A DNA stretch of 64,000 nucleotides from Bin87 sp965232895 (lineage in GTDB: Bacteria; Chloroflexota; Dehalococcoidia; Lucifugimonadales; UBA3495). Each line of letters begins with the position of its first letter. Position 1 is the first letter of the stretch. This document shows positions 32,555 to 41,325 of this stretch, piece by piece. The notes under the pieces are model-generated. The model did no database searches and had not been told where the DNA came from. It saw nothing but the letters and a program-made list of their open reading frames with translations. Made by a program: the position numbers and the translations under genes. The stretch is taken from assembly GCA_965232895.1 (NCBI GenBank), contig OZ247430.1, forward strand, positions 1,364,001-1,428,000. Direction: 5' to 3'.

Positions 32555-33223
32555 CTAGGATCCTTCGGGCCACGCCTCATCGCCGAGGAGCGGCACGTAG
32601 CTGCAGGGCGTCAGCTCCTCGTAAACGCGCTCGTCCGCATGGACCCACACGCGCGTCAGCCGCTGTCCGGTGCGCTCACCCACCGGCAGCACGATCCGAC
32701 CGCCCGGTTTCAGTTGCGCCAACAGGGATTCCGGCGCCGACGGGGCCGACGCCGACACCAGTATCGCGTCGAACGGAGCGCAATCCGGCGCTCCCAATAC
32801 TGAGCCGGCTTGCAACACCGTCACGTTGACGAACCCGGCGCCCGCCAGGTTCCGCCGCGCCATCGCGACCAGTTCCGGTATTCGCTCCACCGCGACCACG
32901 CTCCCGGACGGCAGCATGGCGGAGAGCACTGCCGCCTGGTAGCCGCTGCCCGCGCCCACTTCGAGAACGTACTCGTCGCCGCGCAACCGCAACGCGTGCG
33001 CGGCCGTGGCCACCATCAGGGGTTGCGAGATGGTCTGGCCGTTACCGATGGCAAGGGGCATGTTCTGGTAAGCCTGGCGCCGCAAGATCTCCGGCACGAA
33101 CCGTTCCCGGGGCACCCGGCGCATGGCCTCCACGGCCGGCACGTCGCCCAGGGTTTTGGTCAGGTGGTCAAAAAGTCGCGTCCGGTCCACATCGGACAGG
33201 AACTCGACCCACGACAGGCTCAC
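32555..33223 (-). CDS. pcm: protein-L-isoaspartate O-methyltransferase
   Basis: 222 residues. The family signature RVPRERFVPEILRRQAYQNMPLAIGNGQTISQP is followed by SAM-binding motif VLEVGAGSGYQAAVLS, VVAVERIPELV, PFDAILVSASAPSAP and LKPGGRIVLPVGE. Methylates isoaspartyl residues to start protein repair. Its first four bases overlap the end of the enoyl-CoA hydratase gene (ATGA), so they are coupled. Confidence 0.95.
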   Translation of the reverse strand: MSLSWVEFLSDVDRTRLFDHLTKTLGDVPAVEAMRRVPRERFVPEILRRQAYQNMPLAIGNGQTISQPLMVATAAHALRLRGDEYVLEVGAGSGYQAAVLSAMLPSGSVVAVERIPELVAMARRNLAGAGFVNVTVLQAGSVLGAPDCAPFDAILVSASAPSAPESLLAQLKPGGRIVLPVGERTGQRLTRVWVHADERVYEELTPCSYVPLLGDEAWPEGS

Positions 33224-34029
33224 GAACCTTGAAACCAGGCTTGCCGCTTTTGCGAAAATGCCCTTATCCCTTCCTGGAAATCGCGCGTCAGCCCGATGTT
33301 CGCGATGGCGTCGGTTTCGGCGTCCAGCTGCGTCGCCAGGTCGGCGTCCCAGCTGCCGTCAAATAGCGCCTTGACCCGGCCGTAGGCGCGGGTGGGACCC
33401 TGGGCGAGCCGGTCCGCCGTTTCCATGGCGTGCCGTTCGAAGTGTGAGGTCTCGAACACCTGGCTGACCAGTCCCAGTTCCAGCGCGTACTGGGCGCCGA
33501 TGGGTTGCCGGGCCAGGTAGATCTCCATGGCCCGACCCTGACCGACAATGCGCGGGAGCATATAGGTGGACCCGCCGTCTGCCGTGCAGCCGATGTTGGC
33601 GTAGGCCAGCAGGAACCGCGCGTCCGACGACGCCACGCGGATGTCGCAGGCCAGCGCCAGGCTGAAGCCGGCTCCAGCCGCCACGCCGTTGATCGCGGCG
33701 ACCACGGGCTTGTCCAAGCGTCGGATGCCCATCACCACGTCGCGGTGCAGCGTGTCCGCCAGATCGCGCAGGTGATCAGACAGACCTTCCTGCCCTCCGT
33801 CATCCAAATGCTGGGTGAAGTCGCGCACGTCCGCGCCGGAGCAGAACGCGCCATCCGTGCCCGTGAGCAGGACGGCGCGAGTATCCCCGCCACGGCAAGA
33901 CCTGATGGCGGCGCCGAGTTCGCCTACCATCTCCGCCGACAGCGCGTTGCGCGCTTCCGGGCGGTTCAGACGTATGACCGCCAGGGGACCTTTCCTTTCC
34001 AGTTGGACGCGACTCGAAGCGGTGGTCAT
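33220..34029 (-). CDS. enoyl-CoA hydratase/isomerase family protein
   Basis: 269 residues of the crotonase fold. GPLAVIRLNRPEARNALSAEM, the oxyanion-hole segment GAFCSGADVRDF, and VAAINGVAAGAGFSLALACDIRVASSDARF followed by GCTADGGSTYMLPRIVG are characteristic. The second glutamate typical of hydratases is replaced here (DGGSTY), so an isomerase or other crotonase reaction on acyl-CoA is possible. Overlaps the small membrane protein gene upstream and pcm downstream by four bases each. Confidence 0.92.
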   Translation of the reverse strand: MTTASSRVQLERKGPLAVIRLNRPEARNALSAEMVGELGAAIRSCRGGDTRAVLLTGTDGAFCSGADVRDFTQHLDDGGQEGLSDHLRDLADTLHRDVVMGIRRLDKPVVAAINGVAAGAGFSLALACDIRVASSDARFLLAYANIGCTADGGSTYMLPRIVGQGRAMEIYLARQPIGAQYALELGLVSQVFETSHFERHAMETADRLAQGPTRAYGRVKALFDGSWDADLATQLDAETDAIANIGLTRDFQEGIRAFSQKRQAWFQGS

Positions 34030-34397
34030 TTTGATCTCCCCTCGCGTTGGTCTTGGGCGGTATCGTGCCCGTTCTCTTCCGAGACCCGGGCGTTGTAGCC
34101 TAACCTGTACCCCTCTTCACGACCTTCTGAACGAGCTTTTTCCACTTCCTGTTGCCGCTTGCGCCATATCGCTTGGCGGGCGTAATCAATGCCGAAAAGC
34201 ATCGCGTAACCTCCCGTTTCCACCAGCGGCCAGAACAGAGCGGACAGTGGCGTCAGTTCCGCCGCGGTGAGAAGGGTAGATAGACCTTTCCAATCTCGCT
34301 CACCGAAAAGGATCAAAATCACCGCGTCAACCGACAGGATGACGATAGCCGCAACCGCAATCTTGACCGGTATGTTGAACGACTTTGGTTGATTCAT
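34026..34397 (-). CDS. small membrane protein of unknown function
   Basis: 123 residues. Two hydrophobic segments, VKIAVAAIVILSVDAVILILF and LSALFWPLVETGGYAMLFGI, are followed by a strongly charged helical tail (WRKRQQEVEKARSEGREEGYRLGYNARVSEENGHD). Not recognised as a known family. Its stop overlaps the enoyl-CoA hydratase start, so it heads that operon; ilvD is ten bases upstream on the same strand. Confidence 0.7.
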   Translation of the reverse strand: MNQPKSFNIPVKIAVAAIVILSVDAVILILFGERDWKGLSTLLTAAELTPLSALFWPLVETGGYAMLFGIDYARQAIWRKRQQEVEKARSEGREEGYRLGYNARVSEENGHDTAQDQREGRSK

Positions 34398-34406
34398 TTC
34401 GTGAAA

Positions 34407-36101
34407 TTACCGCGTCACTGCCCCCTCGGATGCGGACGATACCAGCTTGGCGTACTTGGCCAGCACGCCGGTGGTGTACTTGGGTTCGATCGGTTGCCAC
34501 GCCGCGCGGCGGTCGGTCATCTCTTCCTCGGTGATCTGAGCGTCGAGCCGGCGGTTGGGGATGTCCAGCGTGATGATGTCGCCCTCGCGCAGCAATCCGA
34601 TGGGTCCACCGACCATGGCTTCAGGGGCGACGTGGCCAACCATGGGGCCGTGGGACGCGCCGGAGAACCGACCATCGGTTACCAGCGCCACGGAGTCGCC
34701 GAGGCCCTGCCCGATGAGCGCGCCGGTGACGGCCAGCATCTCGCGCATGCCCGGGCCGCCCTTGGGCCCTTCGTAGCGGATCACTACGATGTCGCCCGGC
34801 TTGATCTCGCCGCGCTGTATGGCCTGGAAGGCCGGCTCTTCCTGCTCGAAGACCCGCGCCGGTCCTTCGTACACTCGCTCCTGGTGTCCAGCAACCTTGA
34901 TTACGGCGCCGTCAGGAGCGATGTTGCCGCGCAGGATGGCCAGGCCGCCCGTGGGGCTGCGCGGCGCGTCGGTGGTGTAGATCACCGGCTGGTCGTCCAC
35001 TATGGTCGTTTCGTTGATGTTTTCCGCCAGGGTCTTGCCGTTGACCGTCATGCAGTCGCCGTGCAGGAGGCCGGCGTCGAGCAGGCGCTTGCCGATCAGG
35101 GCGACGCCGCCGTAGCGGCTCAGGTCGGCCATGACGTAGCGGCCGCCGGGCTTCATGTCGGCGATGTACGGCGTGTTCCGGCCGATGCGGTCGAAGTCCT
35201 CGAGCGTGAGATCGACCTCGGCCTCCCGGGCGATGGCCATCAGGTGCAGCACCGCGTTGGTGGAGCCGCCCATGGCGACCACCACCGTGATGGCGTTTTC
35301 GAAAGCCTGGCGGGTCAGGATGTCGCGCGGTCGGATGCCCTCTTCCAGCATCCGCATCACCGCCTGGCCGGCGCGCCGCGCCTCGTTGTTCTTTTCGGGG
35401 TTGATCGCCGTCAGCGAGGCGTCGCCCGGCAAGGACAGTCCCATCACCTCGATGGCCGTGGACATGGTGTTCGCGGTGAAGAGGCCGGCGCAGGAACCCT
35501 CGCCCGGGCAGGCGTTGCACTCCAACTCGGTGAGCTGTTCGCGGGTCATGCGGCCCGCGGCGTACGCGCCAACGGCCTCAAACACGTCCTGGATGTTGAC
35601 GTCGCGGCCCTCGAACTGGCCGGGCATGATGCTGCCGCCGTAGACGAAAACGGCGGGGATATTCAGGCGGGCGATGGCCATCATGCAGCCCGGCATGTTC
35701 TTGTCGCAGCCGGCCACGGTGACCAGGCCGTCCATGCGCTCGCCGAAGGTAACCGTCTCGATGGAGTCGGCGATGACCTCGCGGCTCACCAGCGACGCCT
35801 TCATCCCCTCGGTGCCCATGGAGATGCCGTCGCTGACGGTGATGGTGCCGAACTGGAAGGGTGTGCCCTCACCTATCCGGATCCCTTCTTTGACGGCGGC
35901 GGTGATCCGGTCCAGGTGCACGTTGCAGGGCGTAACGTCGCTGGCCAGGTTGGCGATGGCGACGAATGGCTTGTCCAGGTCCTCGTAGGTGAGGCCCATG
36001 GCCATGAGCATGGCGCGGGCCGGCGCTCGCTCGGGCCCGTCGGTGATGTCGCTGCTGCGGTGCTTGAGCAGGGCTCGCGGGCTGCGTGTGGTAATAGTCA
36101 A
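34407..36101 (-). CDS. ilvD: dihydroxy-acid dehydratase
   Basis: 564 residues, typical of IlvD. Catalyses dehydration of 2,3-dihydroxy acids in valine/isoleucine and pantothenate synthesis using an Fe-S cluster. Cluster cysteines are in VTPCNVHLD, GCDKNMPGCMM and CPGEGSCAG; ISMGTEGM, MGGSTNAVLHL, GPKGGPGMREML and TDGRFSGASHG are also conserved. No other ilv genes are present in the window. Confidence 0.96.
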   Translation of the reverse strand: MTITTRSPRALLKHRSSDITDGPERAPARAMLMAMGLTYEDLDKPFVAIANLASDVTPCNVHLDRITAAVKEGIRIGEGTPFQFGTITVSDGISMGTEGMKASLVSREVIADSIETVTFGERMDGLVTVAGCDKNMPGCMMAIARLNIPAVFVYGGSIMPGQFEGRDVNIQDVFEAVGAYAAGRMTREQLTELECNACPGEGSCAGLFTANTMSTAIEVMGLSLPGDASLTAINPEKNNEARRAGQAVMRMLEEGIRPRDILTRQAFENAITVVVAMGGSTNAVLHLMAIAREAEVDLTLEDFDRIGRNTPYIADMKPGGRYVMADLSRYGGVALIGKRLLDAGLLHGDCMTVNGKTLAENINETTIVDDQPVIYTTDAPRSPTGGLAILRGNIAPDGAVIKVAGHQERVYEGPARVFEQEEPAFQAIQRGEIKPGDIVVIRYEGPKGGPGMREMLAVTGALIGQGLGDSVALVTDGRFSGASHGPMVGHVAPEAMVGGPIGLLREGDIITLDIPNRRLDAQITEEEMTDRRAAWQPIEPKYTTGVLAKYAKLVSSASEGAVTR

Positions 36102-36196
36102 AACGGCCTCCTCAACGGGACTGAAACCCGCCGTGAACGATCAAATGCGTCGTTCGATTATAGATTGGCCCTGCGGCAGCGGCAACCGAACCATCT

Positions 36197-37216
36197 TTAC
36201 AGCTCCACCACCATCTGCAGCTCGCTGGTGGGGTGACAAAGGGCTTCGAACGCTCCCTGGATACCCTCCAGCGGCACGAAGTTGGTGCCCGACAGCATGT
36301 GCTCCACGGACACACGTCCGGTTCGCATCAGCTCCAGCGCGATGCGCCAGTCCTCGGGCAGCGTGCCGAACGACGACTGCATCCGCACCTCGCGAGCCAT
36401 CCAGTTGGGCGGCACGACCGGCGTGGGCTCCCACGCGATGGCGATCATCACCACCTGCCCGCCCCGCGCGCACAGGTCCAGCCCCTGTTCCAGCGTCGAC
36501 GGTGCGGCGGCGCACTCGAACACCACCTGCGGACCCGTTCCGCCGGTCAACTCCACCACGCGCTCGGCAAAATCGCCGTCCAGGGGGTTGAGCACCGCGT
36601 CCGCGCCCAGCTGGCGGGCGGCCTCCGCGCGACCCGGCGCCGGCTCGGACACGATCACCGTGGTCGCTCCGGCGGCGCGCGCCGTTTGCATGCACAACAG
36701 GCCGATGGGGCCGGCGCCCAGCACCAGCACGGCGTCGCCGAGCTTGACGTCAGACAGACGCACCGCATGGACGGTGACCGCGCAGGGTTCGCAGAGCGCC
36801 GCCTGCTCGTCGGTCACGTCGTCCGGAACCGGCGTCGGTTCCCACTCGTCCAGCAGCACAAACTCGGCGTAGCCGCGCGGCCGAGCGTTTTGCTGGAAGC
36901 CCATCGTCCGGTAGTTGAACCGGGGGTTCGTGCGCGTCGCCGAGCCGCCGCCCGGCGGGGGATGCCCGCCGCCGCCGACCACGCGATCGCCCACCTGCCA
37001 GCGGCCTACGCCCGGCCCGACGTCCACGATGGCGCCGGTGTACTCGTGGCCCATCACCGAGCCCGGGTGAGCCAGGTCGTACATGAAGGCATGCACGTCC
37101 GTGCCGCAGATGGCGGAATATTTCACCCGCATCACCACCTGGTTCGGGCCAGGAGTGGGGTCGGGCAACTCCTCCACCTGCAATACCTGCTCACCCTTGT
37201 AAACGGCAGCGCGCAT
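36197..37216 (-). CDS. zinc-dependent medium-chain alcohol dehydrogenase
   Basis: 339 residues. MDR family: CGTDVHAFMYDLAHPGSVMGHEYTG holds the catalytic zinc ligands C and H-E; nucleotide-binding LVLGAGPIGLLCMQTARAAGA follows. The structural zinc four-cysteine cluster is missing and the region after the substrate loop has an insert (GGGGHPPPGGGSATRTNPRFNYRT). Similar to threonine or polyol dehydrogenases; substrate unknown. Confidence 0.9.
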   Translation of the reverse strand: MRAAVYKGEQVLQVEELPDPTPGPNQVVMRVKYSAICGTDVHAFMYDLAHPGSVMGHEYTGAIVDVGPGVGRWQVGDRVVGGGGHPPPGGGSATRTNPRFNYRTMGFQQNARPRGYAEFVLLDEWEPTPVPDDVTDEQAALCEPCAVTVHAVRLSDVKLGDAVLVLGAGPIGLLCMQTARAAGATTVIVSEPAPGRAEAARQLGADAVLNPLDGDFAERVVELTGGTGPQVVFECAAAPSTLEQGLDLCARGGQVVMIAIAWEPTPVVPPNWMAREVRMQSSFGTLPEDWRIALELMRTGRVSVEHMLSGTNFVPLEGIQGAFEALCHPTSELQMVVEL

Positions 37217-37337
37217 GGCAACATCCCTCCGGTGCCTGGTTGGTGGCGCAAGGATAGCACAGGGCGCAGGAGTGGCCTGTTACAATCGTGACGGGCCTGG
37301 AAAGCACATCTCGCAATTGAGTGTCCAAGGAGAACTC

Positions 37338-37910
37338 ATGGCCAGCAATCCAAACGAGAGGGACAACATCGTCGATTTGGCCCAAACGATTTATGACGCT
37401 GAAATCCGGCATCTGGTCGAGCCGGGACACCATGGGGAGTACGTTACTCTGGACGTCAAAAACGGAGAGTACGAGGTTGACGTCGACGACTTGGCGGCGA
37501 ACTTCAGAATGCTGGAGCGTTATTCTGCGGGAACGCTGGTCACGCTCCGCATTGGCTATCCTGCGTATGGCACTTTCGGCTTCCGGGTCCCGAGACCAGT
37601 CGGCGACAACTCCGGAAGCGCCATGCGGCAAAGGAGAAAGACTCCGGCCGATCACACTGACGAGGGCGATGTGGTCGTGGACCGGGCCTACGCCATCTAC
37701 GACGCCAAAATCCGCCGTCTGGTTGAACCGGAACATCACGGCGAGTACCTTTCCCTGGACGTTAAAACCGGGGAATACGAGATTGACATCGATGAGATGG
37801 CAGCCAATTCCAGAATGCTCGAACGTCATTCTCCGGAGACGCTGGTCATGATGCGTATCGGCTACCCCGCCTTTGGTACTTTTGTGGGATGGAGCGACTT
37901 GAAGCCATGA
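37338..37910 (+). CDS. protein with a tandem-duplicated 68-residue domain
   Basis: 190 residues from ATG 37338 (CAAGGAG upstream). Residues 13-80 and 113-182 are near copies: both run AxxIYDAxIRxLVEPxHHGEYxxLDVKxGEYExDxDxxAANxRMLERxSxxTLVxxRIGYPAxGTF. The linker (about 85-110) is charged. Single copies of this domain are frequent beside aspartic-protease-like genes in cyanobacteria and Chloroflexota; no function is known to me. The stop overlaps the next start by four bases (ATGA). Confidence 0.7.
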   Translation: MASNPNERDNIVDLAQTIYDAEIRHLVEPGHHGEYVTLDVKNGEYEVDVDDLAANFRMLERYSAGTLVTLRIGYPAYGTFGFRVPRPVGDNSGSAMRQRRKTPADHTDEGDVVVDRAYAIYDAKIRRLVEPEHHGEYLSLDVKTGEYEIDIDEMAANSRMLERHSPETLVMMRIGYPAFGTFVGWSDLKP

Positions 37911-38281
37911 CCACCGGATACATCAGCGAGTTCGGTGAGGTCATAGTTCCCATTGACATATTCGATCAACGGGGTCGACTCCGGCGCGTCGAGGCCATTG
38001 TTGACACCGGGTTAGACTATTTCATGGCGCTGCCCGCCCGTTTGGTCCAGAGTTTGGGACTGGACTGGGTCGGTAGAATGAGGATGCGCGTTGGCACAGA
38101 GGAAATGGCGAGGTTCGAATCGTTTGCAGCAGACGTGTCTTGGCTTGGCGCTCGCCGTCGCATCTACGTGCTTCAAACGCAATCCGAAATCCTGGTGGGA
38201 ACCCGCCTTCTCTGGGAAAGCGAACTGACGGTGCAGTTCTGGGAAGGTGGCTCGGTCAACGTGCAGCCACGCAGCCGGTAG
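37907..38281 (+). CDS. retropepsin-like aspartic protease-family protein
   Basis: 124 residues from ATG 37907, overlapping the preceding stop as ATGA (an upstream ATG at 37889 is less likely). The active-site-type segment EAIVDTGLDYFMALPARLVQSLGL has the D-T-G motif of clan AA retropepsin-like proteases, followed by a strand-rich region and ILVGTRLLWESELTVQFWEGG, matching the family's C-terminal ILG-type flap region. Would need to dimerise to be a protease. It is coupled to the tandem-duplicated protein, perhaps its substrate or partner. Confidence 0.7.
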   Translation: MTTGYISEFGEVIVPIDIFDQRGRLRRVEAIVDTGLDYFMALPARLVQSLGLDWVGRMRMRVGTEEMARFESFAADVSWLGARRRIYVLQTQSEILVGTRLLWESELTVQFWEGGSVNVQPRSR

Positions 38282-38300
38282 CTCGGTGGCGTCACAGTCC

Positions 38301-38443
38301 AGGGCCTTTCCAAAGTCCCGGATGGTGGCCTTTCACCCCGGACCGTCATACCGGCAAAAGCCGGTATCCAGAACATTCCGAACACAACGATTTCCTGGAT
38401 TCCCGCTTCCGCGGGAATGACGAGTTAACTTTGAAAAGGCCCT
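38301..38443. repeat. 143-bp MITE-like repeat, copy A
   Basis: Bounded by terminal inverted repeats AGGGCCTTTCCAAAGT and ACTTTGAAAAGGCCCT (one mismatch). Internally it has two common bacterial palindromes, ATACCGGC...GCCGGTAT and ATTCCCGC...GCGGGAAT. An inverted copy of the same length is at 53782-53924. No coding capacity; a non-autonomous mobile element is likely. Confidence 0.8.
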
Positions 38444-38564
38444 GGCCACAGTCGCTTCGCCCTTGCGCCTGCCGCCAAAGTACGCTAGCATTTTTCCCGA
38501 ATTCATCCCGTCGATGACGGGTCATCGCCCCATGATGTCATCACCTCAAAGGAGACTGCCCACG

Positions 38565-39035
38565 ATGTTCAATCCCATCGCCGCCCTGAAGCCGCGCACG
38601 GCCCACGCCCACTGCGACATCCCCTGCGGCATCTATGACCCGTTGGTCGCCAAGATTGCTGCGCAGACCGTGCAGAAGATGGTCCTCCGCATGCAGAACC
38701 TGGAGGCCCCGCAGCCCGGAGCCCCGGCCGCAGACCGCCAGACCTTCGCCAACACCTTCTCCCGCTACGTCACCGTCAAGGAAGAGCACGCCGAGAAGTG
38801 CAAGGAAGAGCTGCGCATCCTCTGGGCCGACTACGCCTGGCCCGGCACCGACGCCAATGAGATCGCCGGCAAGTTCAACGCCGCCCTCAAGCTGGCCGGC
38901 CAGTGCAAGCAGACCGTCAGCATGGAGAACGCCGAGGCCCTGGTCGCCGCCTGTGACGACATCGCCAGCGCCTTCTGGGGCACCAAGAACGTTGACTACA
39001 GCGACCCTAACGCGGCTGCCCGCTACGGCACCTAA
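38565..39035 (+). CDS. sodN: nickel-containing superoxide dismutase
   Basis: 156 residues from ATG 38565 (AAAGGAG upstream). The nickel hook HCDIPCGIYDP begins at residue 16, after a 15-residue leader (MFNPIAALKPRTAHA) that must be cut so histidine 1 becomes the N-terminal nickel ligand; mature H1, C2, C6 and Y9 are present. The rest is the four-helix bundle (VQKMVLRMQ ... FNAALKLAGQCKQTVS). Removes superoxide with nickel. The maturation peptidase gene (sodX), often adjacent, is not seen; recQ is convergent on the other side. Confidence 0.95.
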   Translation: MFNPIAALKPRTAHAHCDIPCGIYDPLVAKIAAQTVQKMVLRMQNLEAPQPGAPAADRQTFANTFSRYVTVKEEHAEKCKEELRILWADYAWPGTDANEIAGKFNAALKLAGQCKQTVSMENAEALVAACDDIASAFWGTKNVDYSDPNAAARYGT

Positions 39036-39061
39036 GCCGGCACGGACATAGCGATCCATGC

Positions 39062-39089
39062 GTAGGGGCGAATGATCATTCGCCCCTAC
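39062..39089. terminator. perfect palindrome between sodN and recQ
   Basis: A 28-base perfect palindrome with arms GTAGGGGCGAATGA and its complement. It lies between the convergent sodN and recQ and overlaps the last bases of recQ, fitting a bidirectional terminator. Same family as 9436-9457 and the target site of IS copy 2. Confidence 0.6.
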
Positions 39090-41290
39090 ACTTTTGCCTC
39101 TTGTAGCGCAAGTCGGACCAGGCGAATCTCGTAGTAGGAATAGTCATCTCCGAGCAAGTCTTTCACCTGCGCCAAGCGGTCAGAGTCGCTCGATCTTAAG
39201 GCTATCTCGATGCGCTCCGTCCGGTCCCTCGCCGGGAGCAGAGGCGTCAGGTCTACAGTTTTGCCGGCTTTTACGATTCGCTCGACATGAGCCATGACTG
39301 TTCCGTGAGTCAATCCGCGTGCCGCAGTAATTTCGGCAATGGTCAGTCCCTGCTGCAACAATTGATGTGTCCGGTTGTGAGTGTCCGTCAGCGGTCTATC
39401 GTCGGCAATATGGCCGGTTGTAGATCGAGGTGCACCAACATTGCCAGGCACAGGAAGTAGGCTGTCCGCCGAATCCGGCGGGATGCTGTTCACGTGCTCC
39501 CGGATCACCGTTAGAAACGCATTTCCGTACCGTTCCAACTTGGCTGGCCCCACGCCTGAAAGCCGGAGCATATCCTGCGTCGTAACTGGCCTGGCGGCAG
39601 CGAGGCGCCGAAGCGTCACGTCGCCGAATACGACAAACGCCGGTACTCCTTCCTCGTCGGCCAATCGCCGGCGCAAAGCGCGCAGCTGATCAAAAAGAGC
39701 GTTGTCGATGGCGTCGGCGGCTCCACCACGGCCCGTCTGGGAAGGCTTCGCCCGTGTGGTGGCCTCGGGGATTCGCAACTCCAGTGTCAAAGGGTCCTGG
39801 CCGCGCAGCCACGCCCGGCCTTCTTTGGTGAGGCTGAGGGTGGCATATTTCCCTTCAGCCTTTGCCAGTAGGCCGCGCTCGACCAGCCCGTCGGCGACAC
39901 GACGCAAGCCGTCGCGGTCGTAGTCCTCGACTATCCCGAACACCGTAAGCTTGTCGTGCTCCAGCTCGCGGACCCGCTTGAGGTTTTTGCCCAGCAGCAC
40001 ATTGCCCACGTGAGCGAAGCCAAACCGTTCGCCCGTGCGGATAACCGCCGACAGCACCTTCTGAGCGACCACGGTGACATCGACTAATTGACGCTGCGCC
40101 AGGCAGGTGTCACAGTTTCCGCACGCTTCGCGGGTCTCAGTTTCACCGAAGTATTGCAGCAGGTACCTGCGGCGGCAGGTGCTCAGCCGGCAGAAGTCGA
40201 CCATCTGCTGAAGTTGCCTTTCCGCCACCGCGCGGGCTTCACCGGTCATGCCCTGGATGAAGTACTCCTGCTTGGCGCGGTCGCCCTCGTTGAAGAACAG
40301 CACGCACTCGCTGGGCAACCCGTCACGGCCGGCTCGACCCGTCTCCTGGTAGTAGCCCTCGATTGACTTGGGCAGGGTGTAATGGGCCACCAACCGGATG
40401 TCCGGCTTGTCGATCCCCATGCCGAACGCGATCGTGGCGGCCACGATGGGAACGTCGCCGTCGATGAACCGTTCCTGCGTCAGGCGTCGCGTGCGCGCAT
40501 CCAGTCCCGCGTGGTAGGCCACCGCGGGGTGCCCTGCACTTGTGAGCCTCTCAGCCAACTCCTCGGTGTCCTTTCGGGAGAAGCAGTACACAATCGCGGA
40601 CTGCCCTTTGCGCTCCTCCAGCAAGGCCACCAGCGCATCCCCGGCTCCCGCTCCCGGCTCTACGCGGTACGTCAGGTTCGGCCGGTCGAACCCCGATACG
40701 AACCGGCGACAATCGTCCAACCGCAGTTGCTCGACGATGTCCCGCTGCACCCGCTCGGTGGCGGTGGCCGTCAGCGCCATCACCGGAGTTTGCGGGAACA
40801 GTTCGCGCAGATCGGCCAGCGTCCGATAATCAGGCCGGAAGTCGTGGCCCCACTCGCTGATGCAATGCGCCTCATCGATGGCGATCATCCGCAGATCCAG
40901 CGTTCCCAGGAACCGCCGGAACCCCGCCATGCTTACCCGCTCGGGCGCAACGTAGAGCAGCCGGACCGCTCCGGCCTGCGCGCCGCGTTCCACTTCGGCG
41001 GCGGTCCGGTTGTCCAGGGTGCTGTTCAGGAAGTCGGCAGGGATGCCATTGGCCCGCAGGCCATCCACCTGGTCCTTCATCAGCGCGATCAGCGGCGATA
41101 TCACCAGCGTCACGCCGCCCGTCGCCAGGGCCGGCAACTGGTAGCAGAGCGACTTGCCCCCGCCGGTGGGCATCACCACCAGGCTGTGCCGACCGGCCAG
41201 CGCGTTGGAGATTATCTCCTCCTGGCCCGGCCGGAACTGGTCGTAGCCGAAATGACGCTTGAGAAGAACGGGCAGGTCTGTCGTTGTCAT
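39086..41290 (-). CDS. recQ: ATP-dependent DNA helicase RecQ
   Basis: 734 residues. Superfamily 2 helicase: Walker A MPTGGGKS at 40-47, DEAH box in AIDEAHCISEWGHDFRPDYRTL, TATATERV, GRAGRDGLPSECVLFF, then the zinc-binding RQC region (CRRRYLLQYFGE...CGNCDTC), winged helix, HRDC domain (FDQLRALRRRLADEEGVPAFVVFGDVTL) and a C-terminal helix-turn-helix-like extension (GLTIAEITAARGLTHGTVMAHV). Unwinds DNA 3'-5' in recombination and fork repair. IS copy 2 is inserted just upstream of its start. Confidence 0.96.
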   Translation of the reverse strand: MTTTDLPVLLKRHFGYDQFRPGQEEIISNALAGRHSLVVMPTGGGKSLCYQLPALATGGVTLVISPLIALMKDQVDGLRANGIPADFLNSTLDNRTAAEVERGAQAGAVRLLYVAPERVSMAGFRRFLGTLDLRMIAIDEAHCISEWGHDFRPDYRTLADLRELFPQTPVMALTATATERVQRDIVEQLRLDDCRRFVSGFDRPNLTYRVEPGAGAGDALVALLEERKGQSAIVYCFSRKDTEELAERLTSAGHPAVAYHAGLDARTRRLTQERFIDGDVPIVAATIAFGMGIDKPDIRLVAHYTLPKSIEGYYQETGRAGRDGLPSECVLFFNEGDRAKQEYFIQGMTGEARAVAERQLQQMVDFCRLSTCRRRYLLQYFGETETREACGNCDTCLAQRQLVDVTVVAQKVLSAVIRTGERFGFAHVGNVLLGKNLKRVRELEHDKLTVFGIVEDYDRDGLRRVADGLVERGLLAKAEGKYATLSLTKEGRAWLRGQDPLTLELRIPEATTRAKPSQTGRGGAADAIDNALFDQLRALRRRLADEEGVPAFVVFGDVTLRRLAAARPVTTQDMLRLSGVGPAKLERYGNAFLTVIREHVNSIPPDSADSLLPVPGNVGAPRSTTGHIADDRPLTDTHNRTHQLLQQGLTIAEITAARGLTHGTVMAHVERIVKAGKTVDLTPLLPARDRTERIEIALRSSDSDRLAQVKDLLGDDYSYYEIRLVRLALQEAKV

Positions 41291-41305
41291 TCCACAAACC
41301 CGTAG

Positions 41306-41325
41306 GGGCGAATGGTTATTCGCCC
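41306..41325. repeat. left target hairpin of IS copy 2
   Basis: A 20-base palindrome with arms GGGCGAAT / ATTCGCCC and loop GGTT abuts the IS left end. The right end at 42730-42749 has the same arms with loop AATT. Either a hairpin-spanning target duplication with later loop change, or two related hairpins. Confidence 0.6.

Noticed and set aside
34389..36236. 615-codon open frame opposite ilvD
   Set aside because: Low-complexity His/Gly/Arg-rich translation antisense to a fully conserved ilvD.
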